Source: Agromyces aureus
GTDB taxonomy: Bacteria; Actinomycetota; Actinomycetes; Actinomycetales; Microbacteriaceae
NCBI RefSeq assembly: GCF_001660485.1
Contig: NZ_CP013979.1
Location: 868,001 to 932,000, forward strand
DNA: 64,000 nt
Direction of reading: 5' to 3'
Part shown: positions 26,013 to 34,926 of the stretch, piece after piece
Numbering within the stretch: position 1 is the first letter of the stretch
Layout: each line of letters starts with the position of its first letter
Notes under the pieces: model-generated
The model's input: only the letters and a program-made list of their open reading frames with translations
The model's database searches: none
Told to the model about the DNA's origin: nothing
Program-made: the position numbers and the translations under genes

Positions 26013-28061
26013 ATGACGATCTGGTACGGCGGGGACTACAACCCCGAACAATGGCCGCGTCCCGTCTGGGACGAGGACGTGCAGCTCATGAACCGGGCGG
26101 GCGTCTCGCTCGCGACGGTCGGCGTGTTCTCGTGGGCGCGGCTCGAACCGCGCCCGGGGGAGTACGACTTCGCATGGCTCGACGAGGTGCTCGACCTGCT
26201 GCACGCGGGCGGGGTGCGGGTCGACCTCGCGACCGCGACGGCGTCGCCGCCGCCATGGCTGGCCGCGCGGCATCCGGAGACCCTGCCCGTGACCGAAGAC
26301 GGCGTGAGGCTCTCGGTCGGCAGTCGGCAGCAGTACTGCCCGAGCTCGCCCGAGTACCGCGAGCGGGCGGGCGAGCTCGTGCGCCGCCTGGTCGAGCGGT
26401 ACGCCGACCACCCGGCGCTCGAGCTGTGGCACATCAACAACGAGTACGGATGCCACGTCAGCCGGTGCTACTGCGACGTGTCGGCCGAGGCCTTCCGCGA
26501 GTGGTTGCGCGAGCGGTACGGCACGGTCGACGAGCTGAACCGTGCGTGGGGCACGGCGTTCTGGTCGCAGCACTACGACGCGTTCGACGAGGTGCAGCCG
26601 CCGCGGGCGGCGCCGACGTTCCGGAACCCCACGCACCTGCTCGACTTCGAACGGTTCTCGAGCGACGAGCTGCTCGCCTGCTTCCGGGCCGAGAAGGCGA
26701 TCATCCGCGCGGGGTCGTCGGTGCCCGTCACGACGAACTTCATGGGGTTCTTCAAGCCCGTCGACTACTGGTCGTGGGCGGCCGAGGTCGACGTCGTGAG
26801 CGACGACACCTACCCCGATCCGGCGGATCCCGGCTCGCCCGCCTACGCCGCGATGGTGCGCGACCTCATGCGCTCACTCGGCGGCGGGGCGCCCTGGCTG
26901 CTCATGGAGCAGTCGCCCAGCGCGGTGAACTGGCGGGCGCAGAACGCCGCGAAGGCGCCGGGCCAGATGCGGGCGTGGTCGTACCAATCGGTGGCGCGCG
27001 GGGCCGACGGCATCCTGTTCTTCCAGTGGCGGCAGTCGGCCGCGGGGTCGGAGAAGTTCCACTCCGGTCTCGTGCCGCACTCGGGCACCGACACGCGCGT
27101 CTGGCGCGAGGTCGAGCAGCTCGGCGGCGAACTCGCGATGCTCTCCGCTCGGAGCGGCGACGAGGCGATCGCGGGCACCAGGGTCGCGTCGCGCGTGGCC
27201 ATCGCGCTCGACTGGCACAGCTGGTGGGCGATCGAGCAGCCGGCATCGCCGACCGAGGTCTCGTACCTGCGCGCGCTCGGCGCCTGGCACGCCGCGCTCA
27301 CCTCGCTCGGTCTCGTCGTGGACTTCGTGCGCGCCGAGGGCGACCTGTCGGGCTACGACCTCGTCGTGGCTCCGGCTCACCTCGTCGCCACCGACGCCCA
27401 GGTGTCGAACCTCGCGGCCTTCGCCGAGACCGGCACGCTCATCGTCGGATTCGGCACCGCGGTGCTCGACGAGCACCTGCACGTGCGGCTCGGCGGCTAC
27501 CTCGGCGAGCCGTTGCGCCGTGCCCTCGGGGTGTGGATCGAGGAGTTCGCGCCACCGGCGGCGCCCGACCTGGCGAATGCGGGCGGCAAGGCGGCCCCGC
27601 CGCTCGCGCTCGCGGGCGACGTCGTCGGCGGGTCCGCGTTCGGCACGGCGTGGGGCGAGTACGTGCGCGTCGAGGATGCCGAGACGCTCGCGACCTTCGA
27701 CGACGGCGCCTTGCGCGGGTGGCCGGCGGTCACCCGGAGGCGCACCGGCACCGGCAGCGGCAGTGGCAGCGGCAGCGGCAGCGCTTGGTACGTCGCGACC
27801 CTGCCCGACCCCGAGTCGCTGCGCCTGATCGCCGAGTCGGCGGCCCGCGAGGCCGGCATCGAGCTGCCGCCGGCGGCGACCCGCGGCGGCCAGGTCGAGG
27901 CCGTGCGACGCGGATCGGCGCTGTTCGTCATCAACCACGGGCCCGACGAGGCCGAACTGCTCGTCGACGGCACCGACCTGCTCTCGGGGGCGCAGGCGCA
28001 GGGTCTGCGTCTCGCGTCGCAGGGCGTCGCGATCGTCGTGGCCGAGGCGAACCCCGAGTAG
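26013..28061 (+). CDS. GH42 beta-galactosidase (second)
   Basis: This 682-residue family 42 enzyme differs from the first GH42 in subgroup. The start is WYGGDYNPEQWPRPVWDEDV; the acid/base is Glu144 in HINNEYGC and the nucleophile Glu299 in LLMEQSPS. Cys109, Cys152 and Cys154 correspond to part of the zinc cluster seen in some members, but Ser157 stands where a fourth Cys is often found. A Thr/Gly then Gly/Ser linker at about residues 578-590, encoded by a hexanucleotide repeat, precedes the last domain. No signal peptide is present. As last gene of the operon it likely splits the imported sugar together with the first GH42. Confidence 0.92.
   Translation: MTIWYGGDYNPEQWPRPVWDEDVQLMNRAGVSLATVGVFSWARLEPRPGEYDFAWLDEVLDLLHAGGVRVDLATATASPPPWLAARHPETLPVTEDGVRLSVGSRQQYCPSSPEYRERAGELVRRLVERYADHPALELWHINNEYGCHVSRCYCDVSAEAFREWLRERYGTVDELNRAWGTAFWSQHYDAFDEVQPPRAAPTFRNPTHLLDFERFSSDELLACFRAEKAIIRAGSSVPVTTNFMGFFKPVDYWSWAAEVDVVSDDTYPDPADPGSPAYAAMVRDLMRSLGGGAPWLLMEQSPSAVNWRAQNAAKAPGQMRAWSYQSVARGADGILFFQWRQSAAGSEKFHSGLVPHSGTDTRVWREVEQLGGELAMLSARSGDEAIAGTRVASRVAIALDWHSWWAIEQPASPTEVSYLRALGAWHAALTSLGLVVDFVRAEGDLSGYDLVVAPAHLVATDAQVSNLAAFAETGTLIVGFGTAVLDEHLHVRLGGYLGEPLRRALGVWIEEFAPPAAPDLANAGGKAAPPLALAGDVVGGSAFGTAWGEYVRVEDAETLATFDDGALRGWPAVTRRRTGTGSGSGSGSGSAWYVATLPDPESLRLIAESAAREAGIELPPAATRGGQVEAVRRGSALFVINHGPDEAELLVDGTDLLSGAQAQGLRLASQGVAIVVAEANPE
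27744..27783 (+). repeat. GGCAGC hexanucleotide repeat within the second GH42 gene
   Basis: GGCACC then GGCAGC/GGCAGT units run for about 40 bp and encode a Thr-Gly then (Gly-Ser)n linker. Changes in unit number would keep frame and change only linker length. Confidence 0.75.
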
Positions 28062-28127
28062 GCCGACGCGGCGGCGGACGATGACGCCTCAGGGGCCGCT
28101 ACGCTCGGCTCCGGAGGTGATGCGTCG

Positions 28128-29345
28128 ATGGGCGATTCGGGCGATCGACGGGGCACCACCGCGAGCATCGGCTTCCGCCGCGATCTGCTGAGGCCCGCGG
28201 ACTCGGAGCGGGCCGACCGGGTCACGTACGTCGAGCTGTTCTTCGACCTGGTGTTCGTGTTCGGGCTCACGCAGCTCGGCACCTACCTGTACGCGAACCA
28301 GACGCCGCTCGGAGCCTTCGAGGGGGCGCTCGCCGTCACCGCGCTGTGGTGGGCCTGGATCTCGGCGACCTGGCTCACGAACTGGCTCGACCCGATGAAG
28401 CTGCCGGTGCGCGGCGCGGTCATCGCGCTCGCCTTCGTCGCCCTCGTGCTGAGCGTGTCGATCGCGGAGGCGTTCGGCGATCGGGCGTGGGCGTTCGCCA
28501 TCGCGTACGTCGTGCTCCAGCTCGGTCGCGCGATCTTCATCGTGCTGGCCGCCGCACGGCACGACGCGGCGCTCGCCAGGGACTTCTCGTGCGTGCTCGT
28601 GTGGACCGTCGCGGGCTCGGTGTTCTGGCTGGTGGGCGCCCTGCTGCCCCTGTCCGCGCAGCTGCCGTTCTGGGCGGCCGCCCTCGGCATCGAGCTGGTC
28701 GGCAGCGTGCTCGGGTATCCGGTGCCGCGGCTCGGCCGGGTCGAGGTCGGGGCGTGGGATGTCTCGGGCCGGCACATCGCCGAGCGCTCGGCGCTCTTCG
28801 TGCTCATCGCGCTCGGCGAGGGACTGCTCGTCACGGGCTTCCAGGTGGTGGACTCGGAGGCCTCGGTCGAGGTGGCGATCGCGTTGGTGACGGCGTTCGT
28901 CGCGGCTGCGGCGTGCTGGTGGATCTACTTCGACCACGGCGAACGCGTCGGACCGGAGGCGGTCGCCGCGCACGAGGCGCCGGCGCGGCTGGCCCGCACG
29001 GCGTACTCGTGGGTGCACCTGATCATCGTCGCGGGCATCGTGCTGCTCGGGGTCGGCGACAAGGAGGTGCTGGCGCACCCGCACGAGCGGAGCGTGGCCG
29101 CGGCCGTGACGGTGATCGGCGGCCCGCTGCTGTTCCTCGGCGGCACGCTGCTGTTCCGTCGCGTGGTCGAGGGACGCTGGATGCGCTCGCAACTGGCCGG
29201 GCTCGCGCTGCTCGGTGCGTTGGCGGCAGCGAGCCCGCTGCTGGATCCGCTGCCCATGAGCGTGCTGGCGGCGCTCGTGCTCGTCGCCGCGGCGGCCGGC
29301 GAGACCGTCGAGCGCCTGCGCACCGGGCGGCGCGCAGGCGGCTGA
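28128..29345 (+). CDS. ltrA: Low-temperature-requirement A (LtrA) family membrane protein
   Basis: This 405-residue polytopic membrane protein has about 11-12 hydrophobic segments. The LtrA signature is at the start, VTYVELFFDLVFVFGLTQLGTYL, followed by WWAWISATWLTNWLDP and the later ISG/ERSALFVLIALGEGLLVTG region. The molecular role is unknown; the founding member affects growth of Listeria at low temperature. GGAGG lies 12 nt before ATG 28128, and a TACGCT -10-like element is further up. It appears to be a single-gene unit. Confidence 0.85.
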   Translation: MGDSGDRRGTTASIGFRRDLLRPADSERADRVTYVELFFDLVFVFGLTQLGTYLYANQTPLGAFEGALAVTALWWAWISATWLTNWLDPMKLPVRGAVIALAFVALVLSVSIAEAFGDRAWAFAIAYVVLQLGRAIFIVLAAARHDAALARDFSCVLVWTVAGSVFWLVGALLPLSAQLPFWAAALGIELVGSVLGYPVPRLGRVEVGAWDVSGRHIAERSALFVLIALGEGLLVTGFQVVDSEASVEVAIALVTAFVAAAACWWIYFDHGERVGPEAVAAHEAPARLARTAYSWVHLIIVAGIVLLGVGDKEVLAHPHERSVAAAVTVIGGPLLFLGGTLLFRRVVEGRWMRSQLAGLALLGALAAASPLLDPLPMSVLAALVLVAAAAGETVERLRTGRRAGG

Positions 29346-29349
29346 CCCG

Positions 29350-29541
29350 TCAGGCCGATTCGCGCCAGACCACCGAGGTCTCGACCATGATGCCGTCGAC
29401 GGCGGGCCTCTCACCGCGGATCTGCGCGAGCACGCTGAGCGCCGCGGCGTCGAGGGCACCGTACCGCTCGACCTGCGCGCCGCCTGCGAATCCGAACCCG
29501 ACACTCACGTTTCTGACGATTCGGGGGTATCTTTGCGACAC
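29350..29541 (-). pseudogene. C-terminal remnant of a LacI-family regulator
   Basis: Only about 40 recognisable residues remain (ERYGALDAAALSVLAQIRGE then VDGIMVETSVVWRESA), matching the end of LacI regulators, which close with helix-RIxGE...ETxLVxRES. Third codon positions are almost all G or C, showing past coding use. Upstream on this strand the frame soon meets the divergent neighbour, and no HTH or sugar-binding core is present. A short unrelated ORF cannot be ruled out. Confidence 0.5.
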
Positions 29542-29594
29542 GCGTTATATCGCGTTCGTGACGAGATCGTCGAGGTGACCAGGGGGTGGTGCCA

Positions 29595-30215
29595 GTGACC
29601 GGCATCGAAGTCGTGCTGAGCGTGCTCGGAGGCATCGTGCTGCTCTCGATCTGCACCGTGGTGGTGTTCGTGATGGTCGTGCGCTCGGTCGTGCGGCGAA
29701 TCCGGCGTGATCGGGCGGTGAGCGGTGCGACCCTGCGGGCCCGCGCCAAGATGAGCCGAGGCCCGCAGCGCTCGGTGCTCGCACTGCGCGTCCGCCTCGA
29801 CGAGGCGCTCCGCAGCGGCGGCGCGGCCGTCGAACTCGTCCCCGGAGCGTCGCGCAGCGAGCTGCCGCGGCTGTTCGGACGCATCGCCGAAGAGGGCCGT
29901 GTGCTCGACCTGCAGCTGCGCCTCATGGAGTCCGAGCACGACGGCGGGGTGCTCGCACAGGAGCTGCCCGCCGCACGCCAACGCGTCGACCAGGTCGAGC
30001 AGCTCGTGCGCCACGTGCGGTCCGCCGTGGCATCCGGCCTCTCCGGCACGACCGACGACTCGTTGGCCGCGCTCAGGTCGGAGGTCGATCGCGAGGTCGC
30101 CGCTCTGCGCGCCGGCATCGACGAGCTGCAGGCGCTCAACCGGCTCGACGGCCGCACGGGCGCGGGGACGCCGCCATCAGCTTCAACCGTTCGAAACAAG
30201 GGGAACCGACCATGA
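29595..30215 (+). CDS. Membrane-anchored coiled-coil protein partnered with PspA
   Basis: The call is 206 residues from GTG 29595, which has AGGGGG 8 nt upstream; two in-frame GTGs just above overlap that site. One N-terminal span (about residues 5-30) is followed by a basic stretch VRRIRRDR and then helical, Arg/Leu/Glu-rich sequence. I do not recognise a named domain. The ATGA overlap with the PspA gene suggests it works with PspA in envelope stress, perhaps as a membrane anchor or partner. An AT-richer block at 29511-29560, with TTATAT inside CGCG arms, may be the promoter. Confidence 0.72.
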   Translation: MTGIEVVLSVLGGIVLLSICTVVVFVMVVRSVVRRIRRDRAVSGATLRARAKMSRGPQRSVLALRVRLDEALRSGGAAVELVPGASRSELPRLFGRIAEEGRVLDLQLRLMESEHDGGVLAQELPAARQRVDQVEQLVRHVRSAVASGLSGTTDDSLAALRSEVDREVAALRAGIDELQALNRLDGRTGAGTPPSASTVRNKGNRP

Positions 30216-30994
30216 GCAGCAGCAGCAGCAACGGCGCGCGAGTGCGCACGATCTTCCGCAGCAAGACGACCAAGGCGCTCGACCGCATCGAGGACCCGCG
30301 CGACACCCTCGACGACAGCTACGACCAGCAGGTCAAGCTCCTGCAGCAGGTGCGCGTCGCCGTCGCCGATGTCGCGACCGCCAAGAAGCGCATCGAGCTG
30401 CAGGGCGAAGAGATGGGTGCGCGCTACCAGCGACTCGGATCCCAGGCCGCCGAGGCCCTCGCGCAGGGCCGCGAAGACCTCGCCAGGGCGGCGCTCGAAC
30501 GCCGCGCGATGCTCGAGAGCCAGGTCGCGGCGCTGCAGCAGCAGTTCACCTCGCTCGACCGCCAGACCGCGCAGCTGCAGGAGCGCGAGCGCCGGCTCAC
30601 CGACCAGGTCGCCGCGTTCCGCATCGAGAAGGAGACCATCAAGGCCACCTACACGGCCTCCGCGGCGCAGGTGAAGGCCAACGAGGCGGTCTCGGGCATC
30701 AGCAACAGCATCACGGATGTCGGGTCGAGCCTCGATCGCGCACGCGACCGCGTCGCGCAGATGCAGGCCCGCGCGGCCGCGACCGACGAACTGCTCGCGA
30801 GCGGCGCCCTGACCGACCTCACGGCCGCGCCCGACGCCGACATCGAGCGTCAGTTGGCCGTCATCTCGGCGCAGGCCGAGATCGAGCGTCAACTGCAGGC
30901 GTTGAAGGGCGGCGCCACGCCGGGCGCATCCGCCCAGCCCGGCTCGGGCAGCTGGACCAGCATCGGGCGGGCGGGGCCGGCCGGTCAGGGCTGA
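30212..30994 (+). CDS. pspA: PspA/IM30 family envelope-stress protein
   Basis: This 260-residue protein is almost wholly alpha-helical and belongs to the PspA/Vipp1 ESCRT-III-like family, which coats and repairs stressed membranes. The N-terminal helix RTIFRSKTTKALDRIEDPRDTLDDSYDQQ and the long coiled coil (residues about 35-190, RIELQGEEMGARYQRL to RRLTDQVAAFRIEKETIKATY) are diagnostic. A Gly/Ser/Pro-rich C-terminal tail follows, where other members vary. It is coupled to the membrane protein before it; no PspBC or PspM homologue is seen. Confidence 0.85.
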   Translation: MSSSSSNGARVRTIFRSKTTKALDRIEDPRDTLDDSYDQQVKLLQQVRVAVADVATAKKRIELQGEEMGARYQRLGSQAAEALAQGREDLARAALERRAMLESQVAALQQQFTSLDRQTAQLQERERRLTDQVAAFRIEKETIKATYTASAAQVKANEAVSGISNSITDVGSSLDRARDRVAQMQARAAATDELLASGALTDLTAAPDADIERQLAVISAQAEIERQLQALKGGATPGASAQPGSGSWTSIGRAGPAGQG

Positions 30995-31018
30995 GCCCGC
31001 GTCGCGCTCGGCGCGGCG

Positions 31019-31642
31019 TCAGCGCAGGATGCCGCGCTGACGGGCCTCGGCGACCGCGGCCGTTCGCGACGACACGTCCAGTTTCGAGAAGACGTGCGCC
31101 AGGTGCGACTTCACGGTGGTCTCGCTGACGAACAGTTCGGCGGCGATCGCGGTGTTCGACCGCCCGGCGGCGACGAGTTCGAGCACCTCGATCTCGCGTG
31201 AACTCAGGCTCACCGACGGTGCCCGCATGCGGTCGAGCAGTCGTGAGGCGATGACCGGGGCGAGGGCGCTCTCGCCCGCGGCGGCGGCGCGCACCGCTGC
31301 GAGGAGCTCGTGCGGCGGGGCGTCCTTCAGCAGGTAGCCGCTCGCGCCGGCCTCGACCGCGCCGAGGATGTCGGCGTCGGAGTCGTAGTTCGTGAGCACC
31401 AGCACGTACGGCGGGGCGCTGAGCGACCGGATGCGCCGGGTCGCGTCGGCCCCGGTGCCGCCGTTCGCGCCGAACTGGAGGTCCATGAGCACCACGTCGG
31501 GATTCTCGCGCTCCGCGGCGCGCACGGCCTCATCGCCCGATGCGGCCTCGGCGACGACCTCGACGTCGGGCTCCTGGCCGAAGAGCGCGACGAGCCCGGC
31601 TCGCACGATGGGGTGGTCGTCGGCGATCACGATGCGGATCAT
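31019..31642 (-). CDS. NarL/FixJ-type response regulator
   Basis: This 207-residue protein has a receiver domain with IVIADDHPIV (acidic pair), the phospho-acceptor Asp in VVLMDLQFG, the Thr in VLTNYD and Lys in YLLKDAPP. The C-terminal LuxR HTH is LSSREIEVLELVAAGRSNTAIAAELFVSETTVKSHLAHVFSKL. Its start overlaps the kinase stop as ATGA, so the pair is co-expressed. The likely target is the divergent ABC transporter at 33049-34814. Confidence 0.9.
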   Translation of the reverse strand: MIRIVIADDHPIVRAGLVALFGQEPDVEVVAEAASGDEAVRAAERENPDVVLMDLQFGANGGTGADATRRIRSLSAPPYVLVLTNYDSDADILGAVEAGASGYLLKDAPPHELLAAVRAAAAGESALAPVIASRLLDRMRAPSVSLSSREIEVLELVAAGRSNTAIAAELFVSETTVKSHLAHVFSKLDVSSRTAAVAEARQRGILR

Positions 31643-32862
31643 GCGACTCCCTCGAGGGCGATGGTCACGGCCAGCGTCGTGCCCAGACCCGGTGCGGAGT
31701 CGATCGCGAGCACCCCGCCGAGTTGCTCCACGCGCTCTCGTGTGGCCCGCAGGCCGAACGAGTCCGATCGGCCGTCGGCGTCCGTGCTCTGCCGCGGATC
31801 GAACCCGTCGCCGTCGTCGACCACGGTGAAGAGCACCTCGTCGTTCTCGACGGCCAGCGTGATCGTCGCGACCGATGCGTGCGCGTGCTGGATGACGTTC
31901 GCGATCGCCCCCTGCGCGATGCGGAGCAGTGCGGTCTGCAACTGCATCGGCAACGCCACCTGGTCGGAGACGCGCACGCGCACCTCGAGCCCGTCGGTCG
32001 CCCACTGCGTCTCGGCGAGACGGCGCAGCGTTCCGCCGAACCCGTGGTCGTCGAGGTCGGGCGGGGTGAGCTCTCGGATGAAGCGACGCGCGTCGGCGAG
32101 GTTCGCGGCGGCGGTCTCGCGGGCCAGCCGGATGTGCTCGATGCCGGGCCGCTCGCCGTCGGCGCGTTCGGCCGCGTGCAGGAGGATCTGGATGCTCGAG
32201 AGCCCCTGCGCCACCGTGTCGTGGATCTCGCGGGCCAGCCGTGCGCGCTCGGCGAGCACCCCCGACTCGTGCTCCGTCGTCGCGAGTTGGGTGCGTGTCG
32301 CGAGCAGTTCGTCCATGAGGGCCTCGCGTTGTGCGGCTTCGCGGGCGAGCGCCTGGTATCCGAGCCCGATGAGGAGCGCGACCCCGGCGCCGACGAGCGG
32401 GCCGATGACGCCGCCGATCGTCCACCCGCCGTGCAGGCCCAGTGCGCAGATCGCGATGATCGTCGAACCGAGGATCGCGGCAGACCCCCACCAGCGGCCG
32501 AGCAGGTGCAGGAAGAGGAAGAACATCGGGAACACGAGGTAGGCGGCCTCGGGGATGAGCCACACCAGCACGACCCACTCGAGGCTGAGCGCCGCGAGCC
32601 AGATCAACGGGGCGATCCGCCGGTGCGAGCCCGCGCGTGTGCCCGGTGAGGCCCCCTCGTGCGCGCGGTCGCGCGGCTGAGCGACCACGCCGCCCAGACC
32701 GTAGGTGAGCAGCAGCACCGCCGAGATCGCGAGGACCAGGCCGCTGGATTCGGTCGGGGCGAGGATCGCGCGCACCATCACGAGCACGGTGAGGGCCGCG
32801 AACAGCACGTGCAGCCCGGTTCGCAGACCTACGAAGACCGGGGTCAACGCGGTGTGGGCCAT
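31639..32862 (-). CDS. Sensor histidine kinase of the NarL-partner (HisKA_3) class
   Basis: This 407-residue protein has an N-terminal membrane region of about five or six spans, so it probably senses an envelope signal. HisKA_3 follows with the phospho-acceptor His in LAREIHDTVAQGLSSIQILL, then a HATPase domain (LFTVVDDGDGFDP, FGLRATRERVEQLGG). ATG 32862 has no ribosome site but has TAGAGT 7 nt upstream, so it may be leaderless; an in-frame start 132 bp up is less likely. It is an operon with the response regulator and resembles DesK/LiaS-type systems that govern neighbouring ABC exporters. Confidence 0.87.
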   Translation of the reverse strand: MAHTALTPVFVGLRTGLHVLFAALTVLVMVRAILAPTESSGLVLAISAVLLLTYGLGGVVAQPRDRAHEGASPGTRAGSHRRIAPLIWLAALSLEWVVLVWLIPEAAYLVFPMFFLFLHLLGRWWGSAAILGSTIIAICALGLHGGWTIGGVIGPLVGAGVALLIGLGYQALAREAAQREALMDELLATRTQLATTEHESGVLAERARLAREIHDTVAQGLSSIQILLHAAERADGERPGIEHIRLARETAAANLADARRFIRELTPPDLDDHGFGGTLRRLAETQWATDGLEVRVRVSDQVALPMQLQTALLRIAQGAIANVIQHAHASVATITLAVENDEVLFTVVDDGDGFDPRQSTDADGRSDSFGLRATRERVEQLGGVLAIDSAPGLGTTLAVTIALEGVA

Positions 32863-32995
32863 GGGGCCGACTCTACGGGCAGGCCGCGGCGGCGGCACCC
32901 TTCGAAAGGACGATTCCCGGGTCATCCGTTCGCCCGCCGAATCGTGTGCGGAGTGCGGATGACGCGGCCGCGCCCCGCGAGAAGAGTGGGACATG

Positions 32996-33011
32996 CCACC
33001 TCGTCAGGTGG
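32996..33011. promoter_or_regulatory. Perfect dyad upstream of the ABC transporter genes
   Basis: CCACCT, CGTC, AGGTGG forms a 6-bp perfect inverted repeat 38 bp before the permease start and between divergent units. It could bind the adjacent response regulator or form an mRNA hairpin; there is no other evidence. Confidence 0.4.
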
Positions 33012-33048
33012 TCGTGCCGCCCCATCGGGTGGCCGGAAAGGACTCCAC

Positions 33049-34122
33049 ATGTTCGTCGCGATCCGCGACCTGCGCTTCGCCAAGGGCCGATTCGTGCTCA
33101 TCGGCTCGGTCGTCGCGCTCATCACCATCCTCGTCGGGTTCCTCAGCGGGCTCACCGGCGGTCTCGCCACGCAGAACATCTCGGCCGTGCTCGCCATCCC
33201 GGGCGACCGCATCGTGTTCTCGGCGCCCGCCGACGGCTCCGACGCCGCGAGCTTCTCGGACTCCGCCGTCACCGCGCAGCAGGCCGAGGACTGGGCCGCC
33301 GTTCCCGGCGTGAGCGGCGTCGAGCCCATCGGCATCAGCCAGACGAGCGCCGAGGCCGGAGACGTGCGCACGGCGATCGCCGTCTTCGGGGTGCAGCCCG
33401 GGTTCGACGCCACGGCCCCTTCCGCCGACGGACGCGTCGGGCTCTCGACGCCCGCCGCGAACGACCTCGGCGTCGAGACCGGTGACGAGATCTCCATCGC
33501 CGGCACCGCGTACACCGTCGAGACGATCGGGGGCGACGCCTGGTACAGCCACACCCCGGTCGTCGAGTTGACGCTCGCCGACTGGCAGTCCTACGCCGCG
33601 GCGACCGGCAATCCGGGGGCGGATGCCACGGTGCTGGCCGTGAGCGGCGACCCCGACTGGGACACCGCCGACGCCGCGAACGGCACCGTCTCGAAGACGA
33701 CCCTCGGATCCCTGCTCGCGCTCAGCGCCTTCAAGTCGGAGATCGGCTCGCTGCTGCTCATGGTCGCGATGCTGTTCGGCATCTCGGGTCTCGTCATCGG
33801 CGCGTTCTTCACCGTCTGGACGATGCAGCGCAAGGGCGACATCGCCGTGCTCAAGGCCCTCGGGGCGAGCACGGGGTCGCTCGTGCGGGATGCCCTGGGG
33901 CAGGCGCTCGTCGTGCTCGCGCTCGGCATCGGGGTGGGCCTCGCCGTGGTCTCGCTGTTCGGCGTGCTCGTCGGCGGCAGCGCCCTGCCGTTCCTGCTCA
34001 GCCCGATCACCACCCTCCTGCCGGCCGTCATCATGATCGTGCTCGGCCTCGCCGGAGCCGGCTTCGCGCTCCGCTCCGTCACCTCCGCAGACCCACTGAC
34101 CGCCCTCGGGAGCAACCGATGA
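33049..34122 (+). CDS. FtsX/MacB-type ABC transporter permease
   Basis: This 357-residue protein has one span near the N-terminus (GSVVALITILVGFLSGL), an extracellular MacB_PCD-like domain of about 200 residues, then three spans of an FtsX domain (LLLMVAMLFGISGLVIGAFF, LVVLALGIGVGLAVVSLF, TLLPAVIMIVLGLAGAGFAL). The loop MQRKGDIAVLKALGAST is the usual coupling helix. GGAAAGGA precedes ATG 33049. Such systems export or extract lipids, peptides or antibiotics. Only one permease is encoded, so it should dimerise. Control by the divergent two-component system is likely. Confidence 0.87.
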   Translation: MFVAIRDLRFAKGRFVLIGSVVALITILVGFLSGLTGGLATQNISAVLAIPGDRIVFSAPADGSDAASFSDSAVTAQQAEDWAAVPGVSGVEPIGISQTSAEAGDVRTAIAVFGVQPGFDATAPSADGRVGLSTPAANDLGVETGDEISIAGTAYTVETIGGDAWYSHTPVVELTLADWQSYAAATGNPGADATVLAVSGDPDWDTADAANGTVSKTTLGSLLALSAFKSEIGSLLLMVAMLFGISGLVIGAFFTVWTMQRKGDIAVLKALGASTGSLVRDALGQALVVLALGIGVGLAVVSLFGVLVGGSALPFLLSPITTLLPAVIMIVLGLAGAGFALRSVTSADPLTALGSNR

Positions 34123-34814
34123 TCACCCTCGACACCATCACCCTGACCTTCCCCGACGGCGACGGGCGGCTCACGGCCGTCGACCGGGTGTCGCTCGCCG
34201 CGCACCCCGGAACCGTCACGGGCATCACCGGCCCGAGCGGGTCGGGCAAGTCCAGCCTGCTCGCCGTGGCCGCGACGCTCATCCGACCCGATGCCGGCCG
34301 CGTGCTGATCGATGATGTCGACGCGACGCAGCTCGACGCGGGCGAGGCCACCGAGCTGCGGCGCAGCCGGATCGGCATCGTGTTCCAGCAGTCGAACCTG
34401 CTGCCCTCCCTCACGGCGACCGAGCAGCTCACGGTGATGAACGAGCTCGGCGCGAAGCACAGCCGCCGCAACCGCGGTGCCGCCTCGGCTCGGGCCGACG
34501 AACTCCTCGACGCCGTGGGCCTCGCCGATCAACGGGGCAAGCGACCGCACCAGCTCTCGGGAGGGCAGCGGCAGCGCGTGAACATCGCCAGGGCGCTCAT
34601 GAACGACCCGAGCGTACTGCTCGTCGACGAACCCACGAGCGCCCTCGACCAGGAGCGCGGTGCGAGCATCATCGAGCTGATCCTGAGGCTCACCGACGAA
34701 CGCAACACGTCGACGCTGCTCGTCACCCACGACCTCGTACACCTGCCGCGCATGCACGGCGTCGTGCACCTGGTCGACGGGCGGATCACCGAGGTCGCAC
34801 GCGCTGCGGCCTGA
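34119..34814 (+). CDS. ABC transporter ATPase, MacB/LolD type
   Basis: This 231-residue ATPase has Walker A GPSGSGKSSLL, Q-loop IVFQQSNLLPSLTATEQL, signature LSGGQRQRVNIARAL, Walker B VLLVDEPTSALD and H-loop VTHDLVHL. It pairs with the permease just upstream through an ATGA overlap. It is of the mechanotransmission class; the cargo is unknown. Confidence 0.92.
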   Translation: MITLDTITLTFPDGDGRLTAVDRVSLAAHPGTVTGITGPSGSGKSSLLAVAATLIRPDAGRVLIDDVDATQLDAGEATELRRSRIGIVFQQSNLLPSLTATEQLTVMNELGAKHSRRNRGAASARADELLDAVGLADQRGKRPHQLSGGQRQRVNIARALMNDPSVLLVDEPTSALDQERGASIIELILRLTDERNTSTLLVTHDLVHLPRMHGVVHLVDGRITEVARAAA

Positions 34815-34926
34815 ACGCCCGTCGGCGGAGGGGCCGAGCCCGGTTCGCGCCGTGCCGCCGCGCAGCGATAGGCTCGGCGCACCGCGCTCGTGCGGGACCC
34901 GACCCCTTCTTTCCACGGAGCCCCCG

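Noticed and set aside
29533..29554. Defined sigma-70 promoter for the PspA pair
   Set aside because: TTGCGA and TTATAT are only 6 bp apart, so they cannot be a -35/-10 pair. The AT-rich block is mentioned as a region only.
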